In this document: piece after piece, positions 1 to 8,337 of the stretch
How positions within the stretch are numbered: position 1 is the stretch's first letter
Layout of the letters: every line of letters begins with the position of its first letter
Assembly (NCBI GenBank): GCA_947476195.1
Contig: CANJPT010000022.1
Span: 1 to 46,250, forward strand
Direction of reading: 5' to 3'
Origin: Lewinellaceae bacterium
Lineage (GTDB): Bacteria > Bacteroidota > Bacteroidia > Chitinophagales > Saprospiraceae
DNA: 46,250 nt
Made by a program: the position numbers and the translations under genes
Notes under the pieces: generated by a model
The model's input: the letters and a program-made list of their open reading frames with translations, nothing else
Told to the model about the DNA's origin: nothing
Database searches by the model: none

Positions 1-28
1 AAATCAATCACTTTTCCCATCTTTGCAC

Positions 29-679
29 ATGAAAATACCCAAAGCGGAAACCCTGATACTTTTTGCCTTCCTTGTCTGTATGGCTTTGTGGGCAATGTCT
101 AAATGTGCAGCACGCCGCGCCGACTCCTTTCGTCAGGTGCCGGGTGTAGCAGGTAAGGACAATGAAGAGCGACCGGTCAAGCGAGATACGGTTTTGGTGC
201 AGTCTGCTCCGACAATACCCGTCAATGAAGTTGCAGAGAATCCAGCCGTTCCGCCAGTGACCCAGGGGCCTCAGGCGGTCGCTCCAAAGCCTGGCGCACC
301 TCCCAAGCGCCCGGTGTTGACCAACGAGATCAACAAGTCTGCGCCGCCGCCGGTCAGTACTACTGCGAGCACAAGTGGTTCCATCCTTTATGCGACCATT
401 GATGGGTTGAAAGTGCGCAAAGAGCCCGGTCTGAATGGAGAAACAGTCGCTGAACTCAAATTGTATGACCCGGTCACCTTTCTCAATAAAAAGACAGAGT
501 GGACCCAGGAAATTAGCCTTGGCTATGAAAAAGTGACCGACCATTGGGTGAAAGTGCGCACCAAATCCGGCGTAGAAGGCTGGGTGTTTGGTGCTGGCGT
601 ACATTATTATAAAATGAAACGATCAGGCATATTGGAATACAAAAAACCTGTTGAATCTATCCCAAAAAAGAAGAACTGA
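29..679 (+). CDS. SH3-domain (SH3b) membrane-anchored protein
   Basis: The 216-residue product has a hydrophobic N-terminal segment (about residues 6-24), which is a membrane anchor or uncleaved signal. A Pro/Ala/Val-rich linker follows to about residue 110. The C-terminal half resembles a bacterial SH3 domain, with a 'DGLKVRKEPGLNGETV' entry and a 'WVKVRTKSGVEGWVFG' strand pair. SH3b domains usually bind cell-wall peptides or other proteins in the periplasm, so an envelope role is inferred. ATG at 29 is preferred over an in-frame TTG at 23. A -7-like box (CATCTTTG, 18-25) lies almost on the start. The stop overlaps the next start by one base (TGATG), so the two genes are probably translationally coupled. 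The exact function is unknown. Confidence 0.75.
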   Translation: MKIPKAETLILFAFLVCMALWAMSKCAARRADSFRQVPGVAGKDNEERPVKRDTVLVQSAPTIPVNEVAENPAVPPVTQGPQAVAPKPGAPPKRPVLTNEINKSAPPPVSTTASTSGSILYATIDGLKVRKEPGLNGETVAELKLYDPVTFLNKKTEWTQEISLGYEKVTDHWVKVRTKSGVEGWVFGAGVHYYKMKRSGILEYKKPVESIPKKKN

Positions 680-1050
680 TGCGTTGGAAACCTTTTTTGC
701 CAGCATTACTTTGGCTTGTTGCGATCACTTTTTTATCGCTGAGTTCCAATGTTCCGATGCCAAAGATTGATTTTTTTTCGCCGGATAAACTGGCACATGC
801 CGGGGCCTATGCATTGCTTACGGCTCTGTTGGCCCTGGGAGTCCGTAAATCAAAGAACAGCCCATTGTCGCGAAAAAATTTGTTCCTGATCTTTTGTTTT
901 GCCGCCGGCTATGGCGCATTCATGGAATGGGTACAAGGCACGTATTTTCCCAATCGATTTTTTGAATACTATGATATGCTAGCCAATGCCTCAGGCGCAC
1001 TATTCGCTATTGTAATACTGAATTCGGGCTTATTTAAACGTAAAAACTGA
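679..1050 (+). CDS. VanZ-like small integral membrane protein
   Basis: This is a 123-residue protein with three to four hydrophobic helices. It has the VanZ-family layout: an N-terminal helix 'LPALLWLVAITFLSLSS', then 'PDKLAHAGAYALLTALLALG', 'FAAGYGAFMEWVQ', and a last helix 'MLANASGALFAIVIL'. The conserved 'DKxxHxxxY' and 'ExxQ' motifs are present, which supports the family. VanZ-like proteins are of unknown biochemical function; VanZ itself gives low-level teicoplanin resistance, but that should not be assumed here. The start overlaps the stop of the SH3 gene by one base, so they form an operon. No terminator is visible before the next gene. Confidence 0.8.
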   Translation: MRWKPFLPALLWLVAITFLSLSSNVPMPKIDFFSPDKLAHAGAYALLTALLALGVRKSKNSPLSRKNLFLIFCFAAGYGAFMEWVQGTYFPNRFFEYYDMLANASGALFAIVILNSGLFKRKN

Positions 1051-1136
1051 TAAGTGCGTGTTCAGAAACCTGCCTTTGCCATGGTGGTATGGTGAGTGGC
1101 CAGGTGCTAAAACAGATTTTTGAACCCGACGTCCCA

Positions 1137-1160
1137 TTCACTCACTCACTCACTCACTCC
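1137..1160 (+). repeat. CTCA tetranucleotide repeat abutting a start codon
   Basis: Six consecutive tetranucleotides (TTCA, four CTCA, CTCC) run directly into the ATG at 1161. The tract has no G. A second, longer tract of the same repeat ends exactly at the purE ATG (32361-32396). The tract can vary in length without changing the downstream reading frame, so any effect would be on the leader. Confidence 0.85.
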
Positions 1161-1673
1161 ATGCCCCTGATAATTCCTTGCAGAGACTTCACCCCAACGT
1201 TCGGAGAAAACTGCTTTTTAGCTGAAAATGCTACCATCATTGGCGACGTCACGATGGGTGATGACTGCTCGGTCTGGTTTCAGGCTGTAGTGCGTGGTGA
1301 TGTGAATTTTATCCGGATCGGCAACAAGGTCAATATTCAGGATGGTGCGATCCTGCACGGAACGTATCAGAAATGCGGCACTACCATTGGCAACAATGTC
1401 AGTATTGGCCACCGGGCGTTGGTGCACGGCTGTACCCTGCACGATAATGTGTTAGTAGGCATGGGTGCGATCATTATGGATCAGGTGGTGGTGGAGGAAA
1501 ACTGTCTGATCGCTGCTGGAGCGGTGATTTTGGAGAATACGGTTTGCCATGCCGGGGGCGTGTATGCTGGCGTGCCGGCAAGGCGGGTGAAAGAGCTTAC
1601 GCCGGAATTGTTTAAAGGCCAGATCGAGCGGATTGCGAACAATTATGTTTTTTATTCTTCCTGGTTTAAGTAG
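1161..1673 (+). CDS. Gamma-carbonic-anhydrase-like hexapeptide-repeat protein (YrdA/PaaY type)
   Basis: The 170-residue product is a left-handed beta-helix protein. Hexapeptide turns are visible throughout ('ENATIIGDVTMGDDCSVW', 'VRGDVNFIRIGNKVNIQDG', 'TIGNNVSIGHRALVHGC', 'VLVGMGAIIMD'). His residues in 'ILHG', 'GHRAL' and 'VHGC' sit where gamma carbonic anhydrases bind Zn/Fe. Family members are trimeric cytosolic proteins, some with carbonic anhydrase activity and many uncharacterised. An in-frame ATG at 1089 exists, but the extra residues translate the CTCA repeat and do not look like protein, so ATG 1161 is chosen. The gene is probably separate from the SH3/VanZ pair (110-nt gap). Confidence 0.85.
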   Translation: MPLIIPCRDFTPTFGENCFLAENATIIGDVTMGDDCSVWFQAVVRGDVNFIRIGNKVNIQDGAILHGTYQKCGTTIGNNVSIGHRALVHGCTLHDNVLVGMGAIIMDQVVVEENCLIAAGAVILENTVCHAGGVYAGVPARRVKELTPELFKGQIERIANNYVFYSSWFK

Positions 1674-1684
1674 TTGATTGTTAT

Positions 1685-1701
1685 TAAACCTACGAGGTTT
1701 A
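1685..1701. repeat. Solo palindrome related to the 234-bp element
   Basis: A 7-bp stem with an ACG spacer (TAAACCT-ACG-AGGTTTA) is followed by 'GGTATTG'. The palindrome plus the following (T)ATTG resembles one of the four palindromes (ACCTCTACGAGGT plus AATATTGG) in the long inverted elements at 28322 and 34074. It may be a relic or an independent short copy. Confidence 0.5.
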
Positions 1702-1896
1702 GGTATTGAAATTGATTATAACAACAGAATCATTGAATTCAAAAGATTGAATTGACATAGTTTTCAGTCCACTCCTCAGCAATGGCACAGGTTTTTGAAA
1801 ACGCCCTATTCTCCAGAAAATAAGCTCAAACAAACTTAACTTATTAGGGTCGCGACATTTGTTGCAAACCCCGACCTTTGGGCTATAAATGGTTGC

Positions 1897-1909
1897 GCCC
1901 CGATGGGGC
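1897..1909. repeat. Short GC-rich palindrome in the intergenic region
   Basis: GCCCC-GAT-GGGGC forms a 5-bp stem in an otherwise AT-rich gap (1674-1971) between the hexapeptide-repeat gene and the oxidoreductase. It is preceded by 'CCCCGACCTTTGGGCTATAA'. No T-tract follows, so it is not a standard terminator. It looks like an interspersed repeat fragment. Apart from this and the palindrome at 1685 I see nothing else in the gap. Confidence 0.4.
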
Positions 1910-1971
1910 TTTTAAACCATTATTCGAATCAATCCCCAATTCACCAAATAGCCAAATAACCATCCACCATC

Positions 1972-2952
1972 ATGATCAACTGGGGAATCATAGGACTAGG
2001 GAAAATAGCCCGGCAATTTGCAGACGATCTGCGACTGCTACCCAATGCCCGGCTGCATGCGGTTGCATCCACATCTCAAGAACGAGCGGATGCTTTTGCC
2101 ACCGAATTTGGTGCCGCCCATGCATTTGGCCGCTATGAAGACATCGTGCATTGTCCGGATCTGGACGTGGTATATGTGGCCACCCCCCATCCATTTCATT
2201 GCGAAAACACCTTGCTTTGTCTTGAAAACGGCCTTCCGGTACTCTGTGAAAAGCCTTTTGCCATGAATATGGCTGAGGCGCGTCGTATGGTCTCCGCGGC
2301 CCGTCGCAACCGTGTTTTTCTCATGGAGGCACTTTGGACCAGGTTTATTCCGGCCATAGATCAGGTTTTTCAAATGGTTGAGAAAGGTGAGATAGGCGAA
2401 CTCCATACGATCAAGGCTGATTTTGGCTTTAAAATGCCCTTTGATCCGAACTCAAGGGTGTTCAACAAAAGCCTTGGCGCCGGGTCGCTATTAGATCTGG
2501 GTATTTATCCTGCTTTGCTTGCCCTCACTTTTTTTGGAAAGCCTGAGGCTGAAAACATCAGTGCGGCTGCCACTTTTACCGCTACTGATGTGGATGAATC
2601 CTGTGCGTTCATATTTCAATATGCTGCAGGGCGTATGGCCCTGGGTCATTCTACCATTGCAGCCAATACTTCACTTGGTGCACACTTGTACGGAACCGAA
2701 GGGACTATTTTTCTGCATCCACGCTGGCACCATACCCAAAAAATTACCGTTTCCAGATATGACGGCAGACAGGAATCCATTCGCGATATTGATATACCTT
2801 ACATCGGCCGTGGTTATAACTACGAAGCAGCTCATGTAATGCAATGCCTTGAAAACGAATTGCTTGAAAGCGAAATCATTCCGCTCGAATTTACATTAGA
2901 TCTTGTTGAAACGTTGGAAACAATCAGGGAAAAGGTTGGTTTGGTGTATTAG
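1972..2952 (+). CDS. Gfo/Idh/MocA-family NAD(P)-dependent oxidoreductase
   Basis: The 326-residue cytosolic enzyme opens with a Rossmann fold ('INWGIIGLGKIARQFADDL'). It has the family's 'EKPFAMN' motif at about residues 92-98, which holds the catalytic Lys. The following 'LMEALWTRF' and 'LLDLGIYP' motifs are typical of the subgroup around dimeric dihydrodiol dehydrogenase and sugar dehydrogenases. The substrate cannot be told from sequence; a sugar or polyol is most likely. The start is clear because the Rossmann strand begins at residue 3. The preceding 40 nt are C/A-rich with hardly any G and lack a Shine-Dalgarno. The gene stands alone between a repeat-containing gap and the PorG-like gene. 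Confidence 0.88.
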   Translation: MINWGIIGLGKIARQFADDLRLLPNARLHAVASTSQERADAFATEFGAAHAFGRYEDIVHCPDLDVVYVATPHPFHCENTLLCLENGLPVLCEKPFAMNMAEARRMVSAARRNRVFLMEALWTRFIPAIDQVFQMVEKGEIGELHTIKADFGFKMPFDPNSRVFNKSLGAGSLLDLGIYPALLALTFFGKPEAENISAAATFTATDVDESCAFIFQYAAGRMALGHSTIAANTSLGAHLYGTEGTIFLHPRWHHTQKITVSRYDGRQESIRDIDIPYIGRGYNYEAAHVMQCLENELLESEIIPLEFTLDLVETLETIREKVGLVY

Positions 2953-3030
2953 CACCTATACCATTTTTCCTTTCATCACGTTTTTGGTGTAAAAGGCGGA
3001 AAAACGCAGGATGAGGTCAAAAAAGTGGCT

Positions 3031-3038
3031 TACTTTTG
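3031..3038 (+). promoter_or_regulatory. Candidate Bacteroidota -7 box for the PorG-like gene
   Basis: TACTTTTG (followed by C) matches the TAnnTTTG -7 consensus of Bacteroidota primary sigma. It lies 66 nt before the ATG at 3105. No convincing -33 TTTG is seen at the expected spacing. Confidence 0.5.
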
Positions 3039-3104
3039 CGGTTTGAAAGCATCCTTTTCAAACCTAAACTCGTCCAGGAGCCAAATTCAAAAATTTTGAT
3101 TTTC

Positions 3105-3926
3105 ATGAACAAACAATTGAGATTCTATACGTTATTGATTTGCAGTGTTTTATTGGCAAGTCAAACGTCGTTTGCCCAAATGCGAGGTTGGGAAGTAGGA
3201 GGATGGCTTGGCGCTACCAATTATTTTGGCGACCTGAATACTAATCTCCGGCTTAATCGGCTCCATCTTTCTGCAGGTGCAGGTGCGCGATATAACCTCA
3301 ACGAACGCCTTGCTGTACGGTTTGGCTTTGGTGCAGGAAAAATCAGTGCCTATGATTCTGATTCCAAAAACGTTTACGAACAGCGCCGCAACCTTCATTT
3401 TTGGAGCAACATTGCGGAGGCTTCAGCGCTTTTCGAGTTCAATTTTTTCCCCTACGTACACGGAGATCGCGACCATTTCTTTACGCCTTATATGTATGCA
3501 GGGCCTGCTTTTTTTTGGTTTAACCCAAAAGCAGATTTGAATGGGATTACGTATAACCTGCGTGAAATGGGTACCGAAGGGCAATTCAGGGGTGAAGAGT
3601 ATAATACAGCTCAGGCCGCTTTTTTATATGGAATAGGCTTTAAATTGGACCTTTCCTATCGCTGGAGCATTGATTTCACCCTGAGTTCCCGCAAGCTCTT
3701 TACGGACTACCTTGATGATGTACACGGGACTTACGCGGACATTCGAGACATTCGGGCTCAACGGGGCGACTTAGCTGCAGCCCTTGCCGATCGGTCTGGA
3801 GAGCCTCCTATTGGCCTGCCAGGCAGACAGCGGGGTAATGGTAAAAACAACGACACTTATGTTACAATGGGTATAGGGTTATGTTACTATTTTGGTAGCA
3901 TCCATTGCCCGGGAATGTCTAAGTAA
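3105..3926 (+). CDS. porG: PorG-like outer-membrane beta-barrel protein (DUF6089, T9SS)
   Basis: The mature protein follows a signal peptide (MNKQLRFY...SFAQ, cleavage after about residue 23). Alternating aromatic/hydrophobic strands indicate an outer-membrane beta-barrel. Family-like features are the opening 'WEVGGWLGATNYFGDLN', the central 'RRNLHFWSNIAEASALFEFNFFPY', 'FFTPYMYAGPAFFWFNPKA' and a terminal barrel strand 'YVTMGIGLCYYFG'. In P. gingivalis PorG is part of the type IX secretion envelope machinery, so a role in T9SS assembly is inferred from family. The track's longer reading (from 3036) lacks the signal peptide at its N-terminus, so ATG 3105 is chosen. The length, 273 aa, is normal for the family. 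Other T9SS components (PorP/SprF-like at 44872) and many cargo genes are in the same window. Confidence 0.72.
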   Translation: MNKQLRFYTLLICSVLLASQTSFAQMRGWEVGGWLGATNYFGDLNTNLRLNRLHLSAGAGARYNLNERLAVRFGFGAGKISAYDSDSKNVYEQRRNLHFWSNIAEASALFEFNFFPYVHGDRDHFFTPYMYAGPAFFWFNPKADLNGITYNLREMGTEGQFRGEEYNTAQAAFLYGIGFKLDLSYRWSIDFTLSSRKLFTDYLDDVHGTYADIRDIRAQRGDLAAALADRSGEPPIGLPGRQRGNGKNNDTYVTMGIGLCYYFGSIHCPGMSK

Positions 3927-3927
3927 A

Positions 3928-4018
3928 TGTGGTCAATGTATTTTGGGCTCGACCGGGCATAACTATCCACATTGACTACATTAAGCCATATTGACCACCT
4001 TAAACCATATTGACCACC
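3928..4018. repeat. ATTGACC repeats: inverted pair plus two 19-bp tandem units
   Basis: TGTGGTCAATGT (3928-3939) is nearly the reverse complement of ACATTGACTACA (3969-3980). Two near-identical 19-bp units starting TTAA(G/A)CCATATTGACC follow at 3981-3999 and 4000-4018. The array fills the whole gap between the PorG-like gene and the cyclase gene, ending 4 nt before the TTG start at 4023. The first inverted pair could fold as a weak terminator, but there is no T-tract. Confidence 0.6.
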
Positions 4019-4022
4019 TTAA

Positions 4023-7000
4023 TTGAGACACTTTTTGCCACATTTCATTCAGGAAAATTACCGCAACGGCATCCTCCAAGGTAGCCTTCAGGCCTGTACG
4101 ATGTTTGTTGATCTGAGCGGATTTACGCGGCTTACGGAATCGCTCATGGCAAAAGGTCCAAATGGCGCGGAAGAGCTTTCTGATGTACTAAACCACATTT
4201 TTCAGCCTACTGTAGCGTTGGTTTATCAGCAAGGCGGGTTCATTCCGTACTTTGCAGGAGATAGTTTTACGGCTATATTTCCAAATACTGCTGCTGGAAT
4301 AGCAGGGACTGGATTGGCGGGTGCCCTGACGTCTACCCAGATCATTCTGTCTCGTTTTTCGAGGGAACAAAAAAGTTCGGATACGATTCTTTCGGAGCAC
4401 AATATCGGAATCAAAATTGGCCTTTCCGAAGGTTTGGTAGAGTGGGGGATCGTAGGTCAGCATCGCAAAGGATATTATTTTCAAGGCGACCCGATTGACA
4501 GTTGTGCGCAAGCTCAAACCCGCGCCCATAGTCTGGAAGCTGTAGTAGACACGCAATTTCTGCGTTTGCTGAACCCCAGCCTTTATGAGGCAAAAGACCT
4601 GGGTGAAGGCTATTTCAATCTCAAGGTTGATCTCGAACAAACTGCTCCCAGCAATCAGGATAAGGCGGTAAAACTCCCCAATCCTGACGAGTTTGTCACC
4701 ATCAATTTTTTGCCAAAAGAGGTCTACATTAACCAGCAGATTGGCGAGTTTCGCAACGTAGTCAGTGTATTCATTTCTTTTGATGGCGTGCGTTCCCATG
4801 AATCGCTCGACCATTTTGCTTCCATTGTGCTTGACCAGAGTGAGAACTTTGGCGGCTATTTCAAAGAAATTGATTTTGGCGACAAAGGCGGGGTAATGCT
4901 TTGTCTTTTTGGTGCGCCGGTTGCTTTTGAAAACAATACCGAGCGGGCACTTGAATTTGTAGCCGCTGTGCGTGACGATCTTTCGCAATTGAGCGAACTC
5001 ACCGGCGCCCGCTACCGGGTAGGTATGGCTTCCGGGCAGGCATTTACAGGCGTGATCGGAAGTGCTGAACGCTGTCAGTATGCAGCCGTCGGTGCGCGGG
5101 TCAATCTTGGCGCAAGACTTATGATGCAGGCTGAATGGGGTGAGGTCCTGAGTGATGAGAATGTGTCGCGCAACCGAAATTTTAAATTCAGTTACAGAGG
5201 AGACGGGCATTTCAAGGGCTTTAAAGATAAACTACCAACGTATGTACTCACGGGTAGGAATTTAGCTGGGAAGGCCAGTTTTGCTGGCGATTGTTTTGGG
5301 CGGGCAGGAGACCTGGAGCGGCTTTTTGACTTTGCACAACCGCTGCAAAAAAATCATTTTTGTGGAGTAGCCTATATTTTTGGTGAAGCAGGCATTGGTA
5401 AAAGTCGGTTGAGTTACGAACTACGCCGTCGTTTGCGCGATACCATGGCCGTCAGCTGGTTTGGTTGTGCAAGCGACCAGATTTTGCGCAAGCCCTTCAA
5501 TCCATTTATCTATTTTCTCAAAAACTACTTTGATCAGAGTCCGGAAAATACCCCGGAGCGCAATAAGGAGCTTTTTGAACAAAATTTTCTTGAACTCCAA
5601 TTCGAGCTGACTGAAAGTAAACACTCCGAGGCCGATGCAGTACGCCGAGAGATTGCACGTACACAGAGTGTATTGGCAGCTATGGTGGGAATTATTATAC
5701 CCGGAGCATTATGGGAGCAACTGGATGCACGAGGCCGTTACCAAAATGCTCTGGCGGCTATGGCCAATCTTTTTGTGGCCGAATCACTGCTTCAACCAGT
5801 GGTGATTGAATTGGAAGACGGGCATTGGTATGATGATATGAGCCGTGAGTTTTTGGCGCAATTTGCCCGGCGTTCGCAAGCATACCCACTGCTTTTTTTG
5901 GTGACCAGCCGCTATGAGGATGATGGGACTAAAAACTATGTCTTTAAGCGCAATTTGCTGGAAGAACTCGGTGCTCCGTTTTGTGAGGTAGATCTGAACT
6001 TTCTGCAAAACGAGGATTTAAAAGCATTTGCAGAGTCGCGACTGGGAAATGCATTGCACCCTGATTTGTATGAACTGCTCCACCGAATGACGCAGGGTAA
6101 TCCATTTTATGTGGAGCAAATGGCCGAGTATTTTCTGGAGGCAAACTTGCTGAAATTGACGGATGAGGGGATGCTTCAGCTCAAAAACGAAGACCTTCAA
6201 ATCGCAGATTCTGTCAAAGAGATCATGATGGCGCGGATTGACCGCTTGAGCGGACTGGTAAAAGAAACCGTAAAAGCGGCTGCTGTGATTGGGCGCGAGT
6301 TCGAGTTGCCTGTGCTTTCGGCAGTGATGGCAAGGCAGGAAGATTTTATTCGCCGTAATGGAGATCTGGATATTGTATTGCGCGAACAGATACAGACGGC
6401 AGAAAAATGGCAGGTGTGGTATGCAATGAATGAATTGCGATACATTTTCAGACATTCCTTGCTGCGTGAAGCGGCCTATGATATGCAATTGGGTACCCGT
6501 TTGCGCGAACTGCATCAGCTCATTGCGGAGGCTATTGAGCAACTTTACCCGGATTCAGAAGAACGATATGTAGACCTCGCATTCCACTTTGAAGAAGCAG
6601 AAAACGAAAAAAAAACCAATAAATACCTCGAAAAGGCAGCCCGTTACGCTCAAAGAAATTTCCAGAACAGGCAAGCATTGCAGTTCTACGATAAGTTGAT
6701 CTCCAACCACCTGAAAAAAGAAAAAGATACCAAGAAAGTCATCCGGCTCATCTTGCGAAAGGGTTCAGTACATGAATTGGTGGGTCATTGGGAAGACGCT
6801 GAAAAAGATTATCGTATCGCGCTTAAACGCGCTCAGGGATTGAGTGACTGGCTGCTCATCGGGCGATCCAACCGTCGTTTGGGTCAGTTACGGATGTTGC
6901 GCGGAGATTATGTTGAAGCAAAAAACCACCTTGATGTTGCTTCTACTTCCTTTGATCTTGCCAATGATCCCGTAGGTACGGCAAAAACGTATGGTAATTT

Positions 7001-8072
7001 GGGCACGCTTTTTTTCCGGCAAGGCAGCTATGAGTTGGCTACAAGCTGGTTTTCCAAAGCCATCGAGATCAACCGGGTCAATGGGCGCGAAGCCGAAAAT
7101 GCTGCGATTGTGGCTAATCTTGGACTCATATACATGAACCAGGGTCACTATGACGAAGGTATTCGCTGGCTCGAAGAACAACTGGACATCGCCCAACGCT
7201 CCAGCGATAAGCAGGGTTTAACTACCCTATACACAAACCTGGGTATTATCAACCTCGAAAAAGGCTCGCTTGACTCCGCTCTCCTTTGCCTGGAACGGGG
7301 CCTGGCTCTCTCGGAAGAATTAGGCAATAAACTCCTGATGACCATCTGTATCGGTTCTATTGGTTCTGTCTGGGAAAGAAAAGGCGATTACGCCAAAGCT
7401 ATGCAGAACTTTGAACGCGACCTGCAATTGGTGCGTGAATTGGGCGACAAGCAGGGCTTGTCTATCGCTTGCGGACTTATCGGCGACCTACTTTCTGTTA
7501 TTGGCGAATTTGACCGTGCTGTCGAATATCTGGAGCAAAATCTCGCCCTTAGCCGCGAACTCAATTATAAAAAAGGCATTGCCAAGGCACTCAATACGCT
7601 GGGCGATACCTGGTATTACAAGGGCAATTATCAGCTCAGTATTCGCTACTATAACGAAGCTATAGACCATGCCCGCGAAATGGGCAATCGCCTCGTGCTT
7701 GGTTATTCACTGATTGAAAAAGGTCTCGTCCACGTTCAGGCAGGAGAAGTAGCAGCTGCACGTCAATATGTGGAAGAAGGTCGGGATATTGCACTTGCAT
7801 TGGGCAATGCAGAACTTACCTTCGGGTCTAATATCCTTCGGGCACAAGTTATTATCACGGAAGGTAACCGCCACGAAGCGGTAAGGCAACTTCAGCAAAT
7901 GCTCACTATGGTACGAACAGAGCGTGAAGAAGCCGCCGTGCATTTTGAGCTCCGCCGGGTGGCCGATAACCCTACTCCACACCACCTTAGAGCATTGGCA
8001 CTTTATAAGGCTATGTACGCACGAACACCCCAGCATATTTACAAAGTGCGCTTAGAAGAATTAGAACATTAA
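4023..8072 (+). CDS. Double class III cyclase / AAA ATPase / TPR signalling protein
   Basis: This 1349-residue protein has two class III adenylate/guanylate cyclase homology domains. The first (about residues 28-200) has 'FVDLSGFTRL' and 'AGDSFTAIF', the two metal-binding Asp motifs. The second (about 245-415) has 'AAVGARVNLGARL', with the Asn/Arg transition-state motif. An AAA/STAND-type ATPase follows, with Walker A 'GEAGIGKSR' at 454-462 and Walker B-like 'VVIELEDGHW' near 593. About ten tetratricopeptide repeats fill roughly 860-1349. No C-terminal HTH is seen. A TAA lies immediately 5' in frame, and the conserved N-terminus 'FLPHFIQENY' precedes the first ATG (residue 31), so TTG 4023 is the best start. 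The likely role is sensing by TPR/ATPase coupled to cyclic-nucleotide production or a related output; ligand and product are unknown. Confidence 0.85.
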   Translation: MRHFLPHFIQENYRNGILQGSLQACTMFVDLSGFTRLTESLMAKGPNGAEELSDVLNHIFQPTVALVYQQGGFIPYFAGDSFTAIFPNTAAGIAGTGLAGALTSTQIILSRFSREQKSSDTILSEHNIGIKIGLSEGLVEWGIVGQHRKGYYFQGDPIDSCAQAQTRAHSLEAVVDTQFLRLLNPSLYEAKDLGEGYFNLKVDLEQTAPSNQDKAVKLPNPDEFVTINFLPKEVYINQQIGEFRNVVSVFISFDGVRSHESLDHFASIVLDQSENFGGYFKEIDFGDKGGVMLCLFGAPVAFENNTERALEFVAAVRDDLSQLSELTGARYRVGMASGQAFTGVIGSAERCQYAAVGARVNLGARLMMQAEWGEVLSDENVSRNRNFKFSYRGDGHFKGFKDKLPTYVLTGRNLAGKASFAGDCFGRAGDLERLFDFAQPLQKNHFCGVAYIFGEAGIGKSRLSYELRRRLRDTMAVSWFGCASDQILRKPFNPFIYFLKNYFDQSPENTPERNKELFEQNFLELQFELTESKHSEADAVRREIARTQSVLAAMVGIIIPGALWEQLDARGRYQNALAAMANLFVAESLLQPVVIELEDGHWYDDMSREFLAQFARRSQAYPLLFLVTSRYEDDGTKNYVFKRNLLEELGAPFCEVDLNFLQNEDLKAFAESRLGNALHPDLYELLHRMTQGNPFYVEQMAEYFLEANLLKLTDEGMLQLKNEDLQIADSVKEIMMARIDRLSGLVKETVKAAAVIGREFELPVLSAVMARQEDFIRRNGDLDIVLREQIQTAEKWQVWYAMNELRYIFRHSLLREAAYDMQLGTRLRELHQLIAEAIEQLYPDSEERYVDLAFHFEEAENEKKTNKYLEKAARYAQRNFQNRQALQFYDKLISNHLKKEKDTKKVIRLILRKGSVHELVGHWEDAEKDYRIALKRAQGLSDWLLIGRSNRRLGQLRMLRGDYVEAKNHLDVASTSFDLANDPVGTAKTYGNLGTLFFRQGSYELATSWFSKAIEINRVNGREAENAAIVANLGLIYMNQGHYDEGIRWLEEQLDIAQRSSDKQGLTTLYTNLGIINLEKGSLDSALLCLERGLALSEELGNKLLMTICIGSIGSVWERKGDYAKAMQNFERDLQLVRELGDKQGLSIACGLIGDLLSVIGEFDRAVEYLEQNLALSRELNYKKGIAKALNTLGDTWYYKGNYQLSIRYYNEAIDHAREMGNRLVLGYSLIEKGLVHVQAGEVAAARQYVEEGRDIALALGNAELTFGSNILRAQVIITEGNRHEAVRQLQQMLTMVRTEREEAAVHFELRRVADNPTPHHLRALALYKAMYARTPQHIYKVRLEELEH

Positions 8073-8337
8073 ATCTTAAACAAGTGATTTACTTTGCCTG
8101 TTCTTAAAATAAAGTATTTTCTCTGCGGGGGTTCCGTGAAAAAAATAGAATTTTGTGCCTTAATGTTTGTTTGGAATTTTGATTAATGGCAAGATTTGAA
8201 GCCAAAATTGGCTGAAAAAGGTAAAAATGGCTACGAAAAGTGAAATAAGATTTGCCTGTTGTAGCCCGAATCCAAAACTCAGAACAATTTTTTAGAACCA
8301 ATATCGTAGTTCAATACAAAAACAATCACTGCTCTCA

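Noticed and set aside
1878-2138. 86-residue ORF overlapping the start of the oxidoreductase
   Set aside because: It is out of frame with the strongly conserved Rossmann N-terminus and has no recognisable motif.
8091-8097. TACTTTG as a promoter for the pseudouridine synthase gene
   Set aside because: It is one base short of TAnnTTTG and lies 240 nt from the start.
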